Shown here one piece after another: positions 9,654 to 18,717 of a stretch of DNA of 35,579 nt (within the stretch, counting starts at the first letter, position 1; every line of letters begins with the position of its first letter). The DNA comes from Actinomycetes bacterium (GTDB taxonomy: Bacteria > Actinomycetota > Coriobacteriia > WRKU01 > WQUG01), in contig JAISUC010000007.1 in NCBI GenBank assembly GCA_031272275.1, positions 1 through 35,579 on the forward strand. The letters are read 5' to 3'. The position numbers were made by a program, and so were the translations under genes. Under the pieces are notes generated by a model. The model had not been told where the DNA came from. It saw only the letters and a program-made list of their open reading frames with translations, and made no database searches.

Positions 9654-9830
9654 CGTCATTGCGCGCCCGCCAACGGCGGGCGCGGCAATACATGCGGGCG
9701 GGCTTATGCCCGCCCTGGACCAATGACTCGACGACGCTGTTTTGTGGCGCGGGATGCGCACAAAACGTAAACCCGCGCCGCCTCGGGTTCACCAGCTCGC
9801 GAAACGACCAAACCCGTCGTCCCGCTCGCG
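9654..9830. repeat. 177-bp composite palindromic repeat, copy 1
   Basis: The unit starts at CGTCATTGCG and ends at CCCGCTCGCG. It has three hairpins in series: the GCCCGCC-AAC-GGCGGGC module between CATTGCG and GGCAAT; a GGGCGGGC-TTAT-GCCCGCCC hairpin; and GTTTTGTG...CACAAAAC with GC-rich inner pairing. Copy 2 (9906-10082) has the same length with scattered substitutions. I see no ORF with a ribosome binding site in it. Confidence 0.85.
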
Positions 9831-9905
9831 TGGACTGCCACGGGGCGCAGAATACGCGCCCCTCGCAGTGACGATGGGTATACCGACAAGCGTCCAACTC
9901 CACGA

Positions 9906-10082
9906 CGTCATTGCGAGCCCGCCAACGGCGGGCGCGGCAAGCCACCGGGGCGGGCTTATGCCCGCCCCGGACCAATGACTCGACGACGCTGTTTTGTGGC
10001 GCGGGATGCGCACAAAACGTAAACCCGCGCCGCCTCGAGTTCACCGGCTCGCGAAACGACCAAACCCGTCGTCCCGCTCGCG
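9906..10082. repeat. 177-bp composite palindromic repeat, copy 2
   Basis: This direct copy of 9654-9830 lies 75 bp downstream of it. The second hairpin is longer here (CCGGGGCGGGC-TTAT-GCCCGCCCCGG), and the substitutions affect both arms, so pairing is kept. Confidence 0.85.
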
Positions 10083-10294
10083 GGCGGCACGGAGTGCCGC
10101 GCTACAGGGGTTTCCTCAATCGAAACTTCATTGCTTGACTTTCGACCGGGCTGTAGGTATTGGTATATCGAATGCAATTGCAGGACGCCTCGTAGCGCGC
10201 CACTCCTGTGGCGCTGTGGCGGCGGGAGCCGCCACACAATGATTCCCGGCGCGTATTGTGCGACGGGGCGTTGCACCGGCGCGGGTTATCAGAT
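10083..10294. other. Intergenic stretch with two abutting perfect hairpins
   Basis: I see no gene. GCGCCAC-TCCT-GTGGCGC (10197-10214) is directly followed by TGTGGCGGC-GGGA-GCCGCCACA (10215-10236). TTGACT at 10135-10140 could be a -35 box, but no good -10 box lies at 16-18 bp. An untranslated RNA is possible but not shown. Confidence 0.4.
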
Positions 10295-10399
10295 CGTCAT
10301 TGCGAGGGCGGCGTTCTTTGCCGCCCGTGGCAATACACCAGTCGGGTTGCAACCTCCAAACGTCATTGCGAGCCCGCCAACGGCGGGCGCGGCAATCCA
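10295..10399. repeat. Two single CATTGCGAG palindromic modules
   Basis: 10295-10337 carries the GGGCGGC...GCCGCCC hairpin version, and 10361-10399 the GCCCGCC-AAC-GGCGGGC version. Both have the constant flanks CGTCATTGCGAG and GGCAATMCA. The same two hairpin types alternate in the array at 32281-32613. Confidence 0.8.
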
Positions 10400-10449
10400 T
10401 TCGTCCTTATGGTGACATCGTGAAGTCCGCCGTATCCCGCGGCCTGCTG

Positions 10450-10458
10450 TGCTAGCAT
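10450..10458 (+). promoter_or_regulatory. Extended -10 promoter for secA
   Basis: TGCTAGCAT fits the extended -10 pattern. It implies a leader of about 75-80 nt ending in GGAG (10528-10531) ahead of the ATG at 10543. Confidence 0.4.
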
Positions 10459-10542
10459 TAAAGATTGCACTTTGCAGCAAACGACACAGAACACGAAACC
10501 ACATCATATGACCCGTATGGATTGGATGGAGTAGAGCAGACG

Positions 10543-13317
10543 ATGGCGAATATATTGACGACTCTCTTGTCGCTGGGAGAGGGTAAGCAACTGAAAGACT
10601 ACGAAAAGCGTGTACAGAAAGTAAACGAACTGGAAGACCGGATGCGCGCGATGGCAGACGAGGACTTCCCCACGCTGACCCAACAGCTCCGTGACCGCTA
10701 TCAGGCGGGCGAGACGCTGGACGACTTGCAGATCGAGGCATTCGCCGCTGTGCGCGAGGCTTCGCGGCGTGCCACCGGGATGCGTCATTTCGATGTGCAG
10801 TTGATCGGTGCCATGATTTTGCACGACGGCAAGATCGCCGAAATGAAAACCGGTGAAGGGAAGACCTTGGTCGCGACCGCCGCCGTCTATCTGAACGCGC
10901 TGGCCGGCGAAGGTGTGCATGTGGTCACCGTCAACGATTACCTGGCCAGCCGCGACGCCGCCTGGATGGGGCGCGTCTATAAGTTCTTGGGGCTGACCGT
11001 GGGAACGATTTTGGCGCAAATGAAACCGGATCAGCGCCACCCCGCATATGCGGCCGATGTCACCTATGGCACCAACAGCGAGTTCGGTTTCGATTATCTG
11101 CGCGACAATATGGTGACCGACCCGAATGACCGTGTGCAGCGCGGGCATCACTATGCGATTGTCGACGAGGTCGACAGCATCCTGATTGACGAGGCGCGTA
11201 CTCCCTTGATCATCAGTGGTGCGGGCACGAAAAGTGCGGGCACTTATAAAGAGTTCGCCAAAGCCGTCCCGCGTCTGGTCGAGGAAGTCGATTTCGACCT
11301 GGACGAAGCCAAACGCACCGTGGCACCCACCGAGGCCGGTATCAGCAAGATCGAGCGTATGCTGGGTATCGACGACATATACAACGACCCTTCCGGACAG
11401 CTGGTGAACCACTTGCAACAGGCGTTGAAGGCGGAGTTTTTGTTCAAGCGGGATGTCGACTATATGGTTGACGACGGGGAAGTCCTGATTGTCGACGAGT
11501 TCACCGGACGCCCTATGGTGGGCAGGCGCTACAGCGAAGGTCTGCACCAGGCCATCGAGGCCAAAGAGCACGTGACGGTTCGTGAGGAGAACCAAACGCT
11601 TGCGACCATCACGCTGCAGAACTATTTCCGTATGTATGACAAGTTGTCGGGTATGACCGGAACCGCACTGACCGAGGACAAAGAGTTCCGCGAGATCTAC
11701 GAGTTGCCGGTCATGGTGGTGCCGACCAACCGGCCGATGATTCGCGATGACCGCGAAGACCTGATCTATCGTACGGTCGAGGCCAAATACCTGGCGGTTG
11801 CCGATGACGTTGCCGAGCGCAACGCGGCGGGGCAGCCCTGCCTGATCGGTACCATTTCGATTGAACATTCCGAGTATTTGTCCCATTTGTTGAAGAAGCG
11901 CGGCATCAAGCACGACGTCTTGAACGCAAAGCAACACGCTCGCGAGGCCCTGATCGTCGCACAGGCGGGACGTCTGGGTGCGGTTACCATCGCGACGAAC
12001 ATGGCAGGTCGTGGAACCGACATCATATTGGGTGGAAACCCCGACCAGTTGTCGCAAGAGCTGATGGTCGCCGCCGGAATCGAGCCCGAAGAGGCCACGC
12101 CCGAGCAAAAGCAGGAGTTTTTGGAGCAGGCGCGCGAACAGTGTGCGAAAGAGCATGAGGAGGTTGTTGCGGCGGGCGGTTTGGCCGTCATCGGCACCGA
12201 GCGGCACGAGGCGCGCCGCATCGACAATCAGCTGCGCGGGCGTTCCGGTCGTCAGGGCGACCCGGGTCTGTCGCAGTTCTATCTGTCGCTGGAAGACGAC
12301 CTGATGCGCCTGTTCGGCGGGGACCGGCTGGACCGTGTAAGCTCGCTGATGGCCAGCCAGGGTGTCCCCGATGACGTGCCCATTCAGGCCAAGCTGGTCA
12401 GCAAGGCCGTTGAAAACGCGCAGCAGAAAATCGAGATGATGAACTTCGCCTCGCGTAAATACGTACTGGATTATGACGACGTCATGAACAAACAGCGCGA
12501 GGTCATTTACGCAGAGCGCGGGGACGTACTCGACGGAAAAGACATGCACTCGCGCGTGGCGAGCGCTTTGGGGCGTATTGTCGCAGGCGAGGTCACGACA
12601 TACTGCGGAGATGCGAAAAGCGATCCCGAGACCTGGGACTGGGATGGGTTGGCGCGTTGGTATCAGGATTTCACCGGGATTGCACGCAGCGAGGCCCTGC
12701 AGGTCGCCAAAGAGCAGAGCAAACCCGATTGTATCGCCGAGGCCTTGTCACGGCGCGCGCTTGCGGAATACGCGAAAAAAGAAGAACTCATGGGCATCGA
12801 AGAAGTGCGCGAGATGGAGCGGCAGGTCATGCTGCGCGTGCTCGACACCCGCTGGATGACCCACCTGCAGGAAATGGATTACCTGAAAGAGGGCATCGGG
12901 CTGCGCGCGATGGGCCAGAAAGACCCCGTCGTCGAGTACAAAAACGAGGCCTACGATATGTTTGCCGCGCTGGTGCATTCGATTGAAGAGGACTTCCTGC
13001 GCACCCTGATGCACATCAACATCGTGGTTGAGGAACGTCCGCAGCAACCGGCGTTTTTGGCGAACGCGAGCTATTCGGCTCCGTCGGACAGCGAAGGGTT
13101 CGGCAGCGCGCTGAATGCGGCGGCGGTGGCAGGAGCCGCAACCGCGGGTATGGGTCCCAGCTCCGAAGAGATTGAAACCGCGGCGATGGCAGCGGGCGGC
13201 GGGCGCGTGGCGACCATGGTCAAGGACAAAAACGACCCCTATGCCAACGTCGGGCGCAACGACCCCTGTCCCTGTGGCAGCGGCAAGAAGTACAAAAAGT
13301 GCCATGGCGCCGGATAA
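10543..13317 (+). CDS. secA: Preprotein translocase ATPase SecA
   Basis: SecA drives Sec-dependent export through SecYEG. The 924-aa protein starts at [18 protein letters not shown], matching the family N-terminus. It has Walker A MKTGEGKT (101-108), DEVD (208-211), [31 protein letters not shown] and [11 protein letters not shown] in helicase domain 2, and the C-terminal zinc-binding SEC-C motif [13 protein letters not shown]. The full-length end shows it is housekeeping SecA1-type; length and motifs are complete. I chose ATG 10543 over upstream in-frame codons because of the conserved N-terminus and the GGAG before it. It overlaps prfB by 14 bp, an arrangement shared by many Gram-positive genomes. 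The two large surface proteins in the window would be its substrates. Confidence 0.98.
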   Translation: MANILTTLLSLGEGKQLKDYEKRVQKVNELEDRMRAMADEDFPTLTQQLRDRYQAGETLDDLQIEAFAAVREASRRATGMRHFDVQLIGAMILHDGKIAEMKTGEGKTLVATAAVYLNALAGEGVHVVTVNDYLASRDAAWMGRVYKFLGLTVGTILAQMKPDQRHPAYAADVTYGTNSEFGFDYLRDNMVTDPNDRVQRGHHYAIVDEVDSILIDEARTPLIISGAGTKSAGTYKEFAKAVPRLVEEVDFDLDEAKRTVAPTEAGISKIERMLGIDDIYNDPSGQLVNHLQQALKAEFLFKRDVDYMVDDGEVLIVDEFTGRPMVGRRYSEGLHQAIEAKEHVTVREENQTLATITLQNYFRMYDKLSGMTGTALTEDKEFREIYELPVMVVPTNRPMIRDDREDLIYRTVEAKYLAVADDVAERNAAGQPCLIGTISIEHSEYLSHLLKKRGIKHDVLNAKQHAREALIVAQAGRLGAVTIATNMAGRGTDIILGGNPDQLSQELMVAAGIEPEEATPEQKQEFLEQAREQCAKEHEEVVAAGGLAVIGTERHEARRIDNQLRGRSGRQGDPGLSQFYLSLEDDLMRLFGGDRLDRVSSLMASQGVPDDVPIQAKLVSKAVENAQQKIEMMNFASRKYVLDYDDVMNKQREVIYAERGDVLDGKDMHSRVASALGRIVAGEVTTYCGDAKSDPETWDWDGLARWYQDFTGIARSEALQVAKEQSKPDCIAEALSRRALAEYAKKEELMGIEEVREMERQVMLRVLDTRWMTHLQEMDYLKEGIGLRAMGQKDPVVEYKNEAYDMFAALVHSIEEDFLRTLMHINIVVEERPQQPAFLANASYSAPSDSEGFGSALNAAAVAGAATAGMGPSSEEIETAAMAAGGGRVATMVKDKNDPYANVGRNDPCPCGSGKKYKKCHGAG

Positions 13318-14413
13318 TTATGCATCTGACATAGCCGACTTGCGCCGCCGCTTTGATGCGCTCGCGGAACACTGGGGACGTGAACAGAAAGCGGCGGAGT
13401 TGACGCAGCTGGAACAAGCCAGTGCGCAACCGGATTTCTGGAACGATCAACAGGCGGCACAGGAAACGATGGCACGGGTCAGCGTCGTCAAAGGCGACAT
13501 CGCCGCTTATGATGCGGTGGCGTCAGGGCTTGCCGACCTGGAAACGGCGGCCGAACTGTTTGCCGACGACGAAACGGACGCGGATATGGCGGCAGAAATC
13601 GCCGCAGGTCTGCAATCGGTGACCGGCCAGCTGGGAGAACTCGAGGTCGCCAGCTGGTTTACCGGCGAGTTCGACAGCGGGGACGCCATCGTCACCATCA
13701 CCCCGGGGCAGGGGGGCTTGGAGGCCCAGGACTGGACCGAGATGCTGTTTCGCATGTACCTGAAATACGCCGAAAGCAAAGGCTGGAAGGTTGACGTGAA
13801 CGATGCCGTTCCCGGCGAGGCCATCGGGCTGGACCGGGCGACCTTCACCGTGCACGGGCACAACGCGATGGGTATGCTCTCCAGCGAGCAGGGCACCCAC
13901 CGGCTGGTCCGCATTTCGCCCACCGATGTCAAAAAGCGCCGCCAGACGACCTTTGCCGGGGTGACCGTGATGCCGGTGGTCCCCGAAGACGTCGACGTGC
14001 AGCTGGATCCGGCGGATTTGCGCATCGATGTCTATCGCAGCAGCGGTCCGGGCGGACAGTCGGTGAACACCACCGATAGCGCCGTGCGCATCACGCACGA
14101 ACCCACCGGTATCGTCGTGACCTGCCAGAACGAAAAGTCCCAGCACAAAAACAAGGATGCCGCCCTGTCGATTCTGCGCGCGCGCCTCTACGAGGTCGAA
14201 AAGGCCAAACGCGACGCGGAACTCGCCGAGTTGCGCGGACCCAAAGGCGACATCACCTGGGGCTCGCAGATCAGAAACTACGTGCTGTATCCCTATCAGA
14301 TGGTCAAAGACCTGCGCAGCGAAATCGAAACGGGAAACGTCGACGCGGTTCTGAACGGTGACATCGACGACTTCGTCATCGGGTACCACCACTGGAAATC
14401 TGCGCAAAGCTAA
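13304..14413 (+). CDS. prfB: Peptide chain release factor 2 with SPT instead of SPF tripeptide
   Basis: RF2 normally reads UAA and UGA and triggers peptide release. The 369-aa protein matches RF2 across its length, with [10 protein letters not shown] (148-157), the GGQ loop [11 protein letters not shown] (Q252) and the position after secA. Two features stand out. First, the reading frame is open from the ATG with no in-frame UGA near codon 25, so the usual programmed +1 frameshift is absent. Second, the stop-recognition tripeptide at 205-207, normally SPF, reads SPT ([16 protein letters not shown]). The third residue is that of RF1 (PxT), so the motif is a hybrid. The ATG overlaps the secA stop by 14 bp. 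The assignment to RF2 is secure; stop-codon specificity is open. Confidence 0.95.
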   Translation: MAPDNYASDIADLRRRFDALAEHWGREQKAAELTQLEQASAQPDFWNDQQAAQETMARVSVVKGDIAAYDAVASGLADLETAAELFADDETDADMAAEIAAGLQSVTGQLGELEVASWFTGEFDSGDAIVTITPGQGGLEAQDWTEMLFRMYLKYAESKGWKVDVNDAVPGEAIGLDRATFTVHGHNAMGMLSSEQGTHRLVRISPTDVKKRRQTTFAGVTVMPVVPEDVDVQLDPADLRIDVYRSSGPGGQSVNTTDSAVRITHEPTGIVVTCQNEKSQHKNKDAALSILRARLYEVEKAKRDAELAELRGPKGDITWGSQIRNYVLYPYQMVKDLRSEIETGNVDAVLNGDIDDFVIGYHHWKSAQS

Positions 14414-14453
14414 GGCCTTTCGCGCAAATTTCCCCGGACTTTCTGTTACGATA

Positions 14454-14462
14454 ATTACGTCG
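14454..14462 (+). promoter_or_regulatory. Extended -10 promoter for the transketolase genes
   Basis: TGTTACGAT is an extended -10 element between prfB and the transketolase pair. It implies a leader of about 22 nt containing the ribosome binding site AAGGAAAG. Confidence 0.4.
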
Positions 14463-14490
14463 TATCCCACACGTAAGGAAAGTGGTTTGA

Positions 14491-15423
14491 ATGGCTCTCG
14501 CTGACACGGTGTTCGATTCCCATCAGGTCAAAGCTCGGGCGCGGCTTATGCGCCTCGAAATCATCAAAATGCTCACATTGGCAGGCTCCGGGCACCCCGG
14601 CGGCTCGCTTTCCGCCGCAGACATCGTCGCAACCCTCTATTTTGGGGGAGTGATGCGCCACGATCCTGAAAACCCCGACCTGCCGGACCGGGACCGCTTC
14701 ATACTCTCCAAAGGACACGCCGCCCCGGTGCAGTACGCGGCGCTGGCACTGGCCGGTTACTTTGACCGGGGTAAGCTCGCTACACTCCGAAAGCTCGGCA
14801 GCTGTCTGCAGGGACATCCCGATGCCGCCAAGTGCCCCGGGGTCGAGGTCTCGACCGGGTCGTTGGGGCAGGGTCTGTCCATCGCGGCGGGGCTTGCCCA
14901 AGGATTGCAGCTGGCCGGCACCACCACACCGGCTGCAGATCCCGGACAAACGGCGGGACGTACTCCCCCCCGGGTATATGTCCTGCTGGGCGACGGCGAG
15001 CTACAGGAAGGACAGGTCTGGGAGGCCGCACTGTATGCGGCGCATTACGGTCTGGACAACTTGGTGGCCATCGTGGACCGCAACGGATTGCAAATCGACG
15101 GACAGACCGAATCGGTCATGGCACTGGGCGACGTGGCGGCGAAGTTCGCGGATTTCGGCTGGGACGTCGACAGTGTCGACGGCCACGATGTGAACGCGCT
15201 GTACGCTGCGCTGACCACGCCGAACGCGGCAAAGCGACCGCGCGTGATTGTGGCGCGGACCGTCAAAGGGAAAGGCGTCAGCTTTATGGAAAACCAGGCG
15301 GGCTGGCACGGAAACGCGCCCAGTGCCGAGCAATGCGAACAGGCTGTATCCGAGCTACAGGCAGGCGAGGACGGGGCAGCTGCCACACCTGCCACCACCT
15401 CGATGGGAGGTGATGGGGCATGA
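14491..15423 (+). CDS. tktA: Transketolase, N-terminal (TPP-binding) subunit
   Basis: Transketolase moves two-carbon units between pentose-phosphate sugars; here the enzyme is split in two genes. The 310-aa N-subunit carries GSGHPGG (32-38), SKGHAAPVQY (73-82), GHPDAAKCPGVEVSTGSLGQG, and the TPP motif GDGELQEGQ...N (from 167 to N198). An unusual loop (about 143-161, TTTPAADPGQTAGRTPP) precedes the GDG strand, and its DNA contains a copy of the 15-bp motif. The stop overlaps the start of the C-subunit (ATGA). Split transketolases occur in Coriobacteriia, Firmicutes, Thermotogae and archaea. DXS is excluded by size and by the split. Confidence 0.93.
   Translation: MALADTVFDSHQVKARARLMRLEIIKMLTLAGSGHPGGSLSAADIVATLYFGGVMRHDPENPDLPDRDRFILSKGHAAPVQYAALALAGYFDRGKLATLRKLGSCLQGHPDAAKCPGVEVSTGSLGQGLSIAAGLAQGLQLAGTTTPAADPGQTAGRTPPRVYVLLGDGELQEGQVWEAALYAAHYGLDNLVAIVDRNGLQIDGQTESVMALGDVAAKFADFGWDVDSVDGHDVNALYAALTTPNAAKRPRVIVARTVKGKGVSFMENQAGWHGNAPSAEQCEQAVSELQAGEDGAAATPATTSMGGDGA
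14955..14969 (+). repeat. 15-bp motif copy 5 (GGGACGTACTCCCCC)
   Basis: This copy lies in an insertion-like loop of the transketolase N-subunit, coding G-R-T-P-P, and is followed by two more C residues. Confidence 0.65.
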
Positions 15424-16367
15424 GCCGCGCCACACGTGCCGCCTACGGGCAGACCTTGAACGAACTGTACGCGCAGGGCATCCCGGTGGTCGCGGTGGAT
15501 GCCGACCTGTCGGGCTCGACCACGACCGCGAAATTCGGCGCGCAGCACCCCGAGCGCCTGTTCAATGCAGGTATCGCCGAGGCCAATATGACCGATGTCG
15601 CAGCCGGTCTGGCGCTGGCGGGGCACGTGGCGTTTACCGGTTCATTTGCCGTGTTCGGCACCGGGCGCGCCTACGACCAGATACGAAACACCGTCTGTTA
15701 CAACCGCCTGAACGTGAAACTGGCGCCGACACATGCCGGTGTCACGGTGGGACCGGACGGCGGCAGCCACCAGATGCTGGAAGACATCGCGCTGATGCGC
15801 GTGCTGCCCCACATGCGTGTACTGGTGCCTGCTGACTTTGCCACGGCGCGTGCGGCGATTCGCCATGCCGCCGTGACCCCGGGACCGTTCTATATCCGGC
15901 TGGGGCGCGCCGGCGTGCCCGACCTGTACGGACCCGACGGCGTGACCGGCATCGACCCGGATTCGGACCGGTTTGACGTCTGTGCCGCGCGGGTGCTGCG
16001 CACCGGATCGGACGTGTCGCTGTTCGCCTGTGGCGTTATGGTTTCTGCCGCGATAGAGGCGGCCGCGCTGCTGGCGGATGCGGGTGTGGATGCAGAGGTC
16101 GTCGATGTCATGAGCATCAAGCCGCTGGATGTCGATACCCTGGTCGCCAGTGCGCGCAAGACCGGACGCGTGGTTACCTGCGAGGAACACAACGTGCTGG
16201 GAGGCATGGGGTCTGCCGTAAGCGAGGTGTTAAGCGAGCTTTGCCCGGTGCCCACCCGTCGCGTCGGCGTGGCGGATTGTTTCGGAACCTCCGGCAAACC
16301 GGACGAGTTGTTGGCGCACTTCGGTTTGGACAAGCACGCCATCGCCCAGGCCGCGCGGTCATTTTAG
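15420..16367 (+). CDS. tktB: Transketolase, C-terminal (Pyr/transketolase_C) subunit
   Basis: The 315-aa partner of the preceding gene supplies the pyrimidine-binding half of the TPP site and the C-terminal domain. Visible features are VDADLSGSTTTAKF (26-39), the TPP-activating glutamate in NAGIAEANM (E54), FTGSFAVFGTGRAYDQIR (the phosphate and Arg region), THAGVTVGPDGGSHQ, and the C-terminal domain with EEHNVLGGMGSAVSE. The ATG overlaps the previous stop by 4 bp, so stoichiometric, coupled translation is expected. A perfect 9-bp hairpin terminator follows 38 bp after the stop. Confidence 0.94.
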   Translation: MSRATRAAYGQTLNELYAQGIPVVAVDADLSGSTTTAKFGAQHPERLFNAGIAEANMTDVAAGLALAGHVAFTGSFAVFGTGRAYDQIRNTVCYNRLNVKLAPTHAGVTVGPDGGSHQMLEDIALMRVLPHMRVLVPADFATARAAIRHAAVTPGPFYIRLGRAGVPDLYGPDGVTGIDPDSDRFDVCAARVLRTGSDVSLFACGVMVSAAIEAAALLADAGVDAEVVDVMSIKPLDVDTLVASARKTGRVVTCEEHNVLGGMGSAVSEVLSELCPVPTRRVGVADCFGTSGKPDELLAHFGLDKHAIAQAARSF

Positions 16368-16405
16368 GGGCTGCGTGTAGATTTTGCAAAAATTCGCAAA
16401 ATGCA

Positions 16406-16436
16406 GCATACCCCTTGTCTCGGGGTATGCATTTCT
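16406..16436 (+). terminator. Intrinsic terminator after the transketolase operon
   Basis: GCATACCCC (16406-16414) pairs perfectly with GGGGTATGC (16422-16430) around a 7-nt loop, followed by ATTTCTGTT. The T-run is short. Just upstream is a second inverted repeat, ATTTTGC/GCAAAAT (16381-16402). Confidence 0.7.
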
Positions 16437-16444
16437 GTTAACAT
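16436..16444 (+). promoter_or_regulatory. Extended -10 promoter for rplU-rpmA
   Basis: TGTTAACAT is an extended -10 directly behind the preceding terminator. It predicts a start near 16451 and a leader of about 195 nt before rplU. Confidence 0.45.
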
Positions 16445-16448
16445 CTAT

Positions 16449-16647
16449 GTTTGCGCGAAAAGCACGGTTGCGCGCAAACTATGAGCGCCACACAGCGAAC
16501 CCACCCGACGCTCAGGCACGTGTTTCAACCGGTGTGCACCACAGGTGCATGACCTAATGCAGGCAAGTGCAGGCAAGTGCAGGCAGCCCGTGACGCAGGA
16601 TTACCCTGTGTGCGGCAGCCACCGACAAGACGAAAGGCACATGAACC
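16449..16647 (+). promoter_or_regulatory. Long structured leader of the rplU (L21) operon
   Basis: The leader begins with a 9-bp perfect hairpin, GTTTGCGCG (16449-16457) and CGCGCAAAC (16471-16479). It then has a GGTGTGCACC/AGGTGCAT segment (about 16531-16550) and three tandem copies of a 10-nt unit, TGCAGGCAAG (16558-16585, the last incomplete). No ORF fits. L21 leaders that bind the ribosomal protein are known in Firmicutes; whether this one is homologous is unknown. Confidence 0.4.
16558..16585 (+). repeat. Three tandem copies of TGCAGGCAAG
   Basis: Copies are at 16558-16567 and 16568-16577, with a truncated TGCAGGCA at 16578-16585. The 10-bp period inside the rplU leader could be a protein-binding array or a slippage product. 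Confidence 0.8.
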
Positions 16648-16962
16648 ATGTACGCGATTGTGAAAACCGGCGGTAAGCAGTACAAAGTCGAAAAGGGCTC
16701 GGTCATCGACGTCGAAAAGCTCGAGGTTGAGACCGGCAAAAAGGTCGATCTGGACGTGCTGTTGCTGGCCGATGGTGATAAGGTGGTCTCGGACCCCGAG
16801 GCTTTGGGCAACGCAAAGGTGCAGGCCAAGGTCGTTGACCAGTTCAAAGCGAAGAAAGTCGTGGTCTTCAAGTTCAAAAAGCGCAAGGGTTACAAGCGCA
16901 CGCAGGGTCACCGTCAGAATCTGACCCGCCTTGAAGTCACCGCTGTGAGCGAAGGGAAATAG
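16648..16962 (+). CDS. rplU: 50S ribosomal protein L21 (bL21)
   Basis: This 104-aa protein of the large subunit contacts 23S rRNA. The N-terminus [14 protein letters not shown] is the family signature, and the C-terminal [16 protein letters not shown] segment carries the usual basic RNA-binding residues. Length is standard. It is the first gene of the conserved rplU-rpmA-obgE cluster, with rpmA 4 bp downstream. The long leader suggests control at the RNA level. Confidence 0.98.
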   Translation: MYAIVKTGGKQYKVEKGSVIDVEKLEVETGKKVDLDVLLLADGDKVVSDPEALGNAKVQAKVVDQFKAKKVVVFKFKKRKGYKRTQGHRQNLTRLEVTAVSEGK

Positions 16963-16966
16963 AGCA

Positions 16967-17227
16967 ATGGCACACAAAAAAGGATTAGGATCCACTCGTA
17001 ACGGTCGTGACAGTCGTGCGCAACGTCTGGGTGTCAAGCGCTTTGCCGGTCAGTACGTGAACGCCGGCGAGATTCTGGTGCGCCAGCACGGAACGCACTT
17101 TCATCCCGGCGAGCTGGTCGGTCGCGGCAGCGATGACACGCTGTTCGCAAAGGCCGAGGGCTACGTCGAGTTCACGCACGGCAAAAAGCGCCGCGTGCAC
17201 ATTCGACCGGAAGCGGTCGAGGCCTGA
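16967..17227 (+). CDS. rpmA: 50S ribosomal protein L27 (bL27)
   Basis: This 86-aa protein reaches toward the peptidyl-transferase centre with its N-terminal tail. It begins [16 protein letters not shown], without the cleaved N-terminal extension found in Firmicutes, and contains [21 protein letters not shown]. It sits 4 bp after rplU, and a strong terminator follows the stop. Confidence 0.98.
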   Translation: MAHKKGLGSTRNGRDSRAQRLGVKRFAGQYVNAGEILVRQHGTHFHPGELVGRGSDDTLFAKAEGYVEFTHGKKRRVHIRPEAVEA

Positions 17228-17250
17228 GCCGCCGCCCGATACGGCACACA

Positions 17251-17286
17251 AGGCCCCCATGTCATTCAGACTGGGGGTCTTTTTGT
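17251..17286 (+). terminator. Rho-independent terminator after rpmA
   Basis: AGGCCCCCA (17251-17259) pairs with TGGGGGTCT (17272-17280) through a 12-nt loop, followed by TTTTGTT. It separates rplU-rpmA from obgE, although the three are usually clustered. Confidence 0.85.
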
Positions 17287-17322
17287 TATCGGGAGTTAAG
17301 GGGATAGGCGAGGATACCTGAA

Positions 17323-18675
17323 GTGTTTTTGGACCGCGTCGAAATATACGTGAAATCGGGTGACGGGGGTGCCGGCTGCATGTCCTTTCGCCGCGAGGCA
17401 CACGTGCCCAAAGGGGGACCCGACGGCGGCGACGGCGGCGACGGCGGCAGCGTGATTCTGGTGGCGGATGCAGGGCTCTCCAGTCTGCAGGACTACCGCT
17501 ATAAGCACCACTTCAAGGCAGAGCGTGGCACCCACGGCAAGGGCTCGAAAATGGACGGAGCCCGCGGGGAGGATCTGCGCCTGACCGTGCCGGTGGGTAC
17601 GGTGGTGTGGGATCGCGAGACCGGCGAAGAAATCGGCGACCTGGTGGTCGACGGCGCCGAGTTGGTGGTCTGTGAGGGCGGACACGGAGGTCGGGGCAAT
17701 CCGCACTTTGTGACCTCGACCAGACGTGCCCCGGCCTTTGCGGAACTGGGAGAACCCGGCAGCGACCGTGCGCTGACGCTCGAGTTGAAGCTGTTGGCGG
17801 ATGCCGCGCTGGTCGGTATGCCCAGTGTGGGGAAGTCCTCGCTGATCGCACACCTCAGTGCGGCACGTCCGAAAATCGCCGATTATCCCTTTACGACCTT
17901 GGTCCCGAACCTGGGGGTGGTTGATGCCGGTGAGCACAGCTTTGTGCTGGCGGACATTCCGGGACTGATTGAGGGCGCACACGCAGGCAAGGGTTTGGGC
18001 CATGCATTTTTGCGCCACATAGAGCGCAGCGCCATCATCGTGCATGTGGTTGATTTGTCCGGTGGCTGGGAAGACCGCGATGCTGTTTCAGACCTGCGCA
18101 TCATCGAAAACGAACTGGCACAGCATGCGGCGGAACTTGCGCAACGCCCGAAAGTCATCGTCGGAAACAAGTTGGATGTGCCGGGGGCGTCCGAGCGCAG
18201 CCTGCAACTGGCGGACTATGCTGCCCGGCATGAGTTGGAGTATTTCGCGCTTTCTGCCGCGACCGGACAGGGCATTGAGCCCTTTGTGCGTCACGTGGCA
18301 CAGCTGGTCTATGATCTGCGTCGAGCACAGGTGACGGCAGATGCGGATGCACAGGGTGCGTCTGCTCGGGTGCATCGCTACGGCTACCGGTCGAAACGCG
18401 ACGACCTGCGCGATTTCACTGTGACGAATCTGGGTGGCAAGGTGTACCGGGTGACCGGTACGGCGATCGAGCGCATGGTGCTCCAAACCGAATGGGATAA
18501 TGAAGAGGCGCTGGTCTGGTTGCAGGGTAGATTGGCACGCGCCGGCGTGGAAGACGCGCTGGTGCGGGCGGGTGCCCGCGACGGAGATACGGTGCGTATT
18601 CTGGACCGCGAGTTCGAGCTGGAAGTCGGCATCGGACACGCGGACACAGGCGACGACGGGACGTACTCGTCATGA
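17323..18675 (+). CDS. obgE: Obg/CgtA GTPase
   Basis: Obg is an essential GTPase for 50S assembly and stress signalling. The 450-aa protein has the glycine-rich Obg fold (1-158; GGPDGGDGGDGGS, 31-43), then the G domain: G1 GMPSVGKSS (165-173), switch region DYPFTTL, G3 DIPGLIEGA (211-219) and G4 NKLD (282-285). The C-terminal OCT domain typical of Gram-positive Obg spans roughly 340-435. The start is GTG with GAGG upstream. G1 reads GMPSVGKSS instead of the common GFPNVGKST, a conservative change. The last codons contain an 11-bp partial match to the window's motif (18658-18668). Confidence 0.97.
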   Translation: MFLDRVEIYVKSGDGGAGCMSFRREAHVPKGGPDGGDGGDGGSVILVADAGLSSLQDYRYKHHFKAERGTHGKGSKMDGARGEDLRLTVPVGTVVWDRETGEEIGDLVVDGAELVVCEGGHGGRGNPHFVTSTRRAPAFAELGEPGSDRALTLELKLLADAALVGMPSVGKSSLIAHLSAARPKIADYPFTTLVPNLGVVDAGEHSFVLADIPGLIEGAHAGKGLGHAFLRHIERSAIIVHVVDLSGGWEDRDAVSDLRIIENELAQHAAELAQRPKVIVGNKLDVPGASERSLQLADYAARHELEYFALSAATGQGIEPFVRHVAQLVYDLRRAQVTADADAQGASARVHRYGYRSKRDDLRDFTVTNLGGKVYRVTGTAIERMVLQTEWDNEEALVWLQGRLARAGVEDALVRAGARDGDTVRILDREFELEVGIGHADTGDDGTYSS

Positions 18676-18717
18676 TGGTGACCACCGTAAAGAGAATTGA
18701 GGTGTGACGGCGGGGAC

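Noticed and set aside
9646..10423. Several 60-130-aa ORFs in the repeat region
   Set aside because: They are translations of palindromic repeats (RARQRRARQ-like peptides), present on both strands with no start signals.
12521..12531. Full copy of the 15-bp motif in secA
   Set aside because: Only the left 11 bp match and the site lies in a conserved SecA region, so it was kept as partial only.
10504..12549. 681-aa open frame antisense to secA
   Set aside because: It is a shadow of high-GC codon usage; it has no recognisable domain or start site, and the sense strand is a certain SecA.
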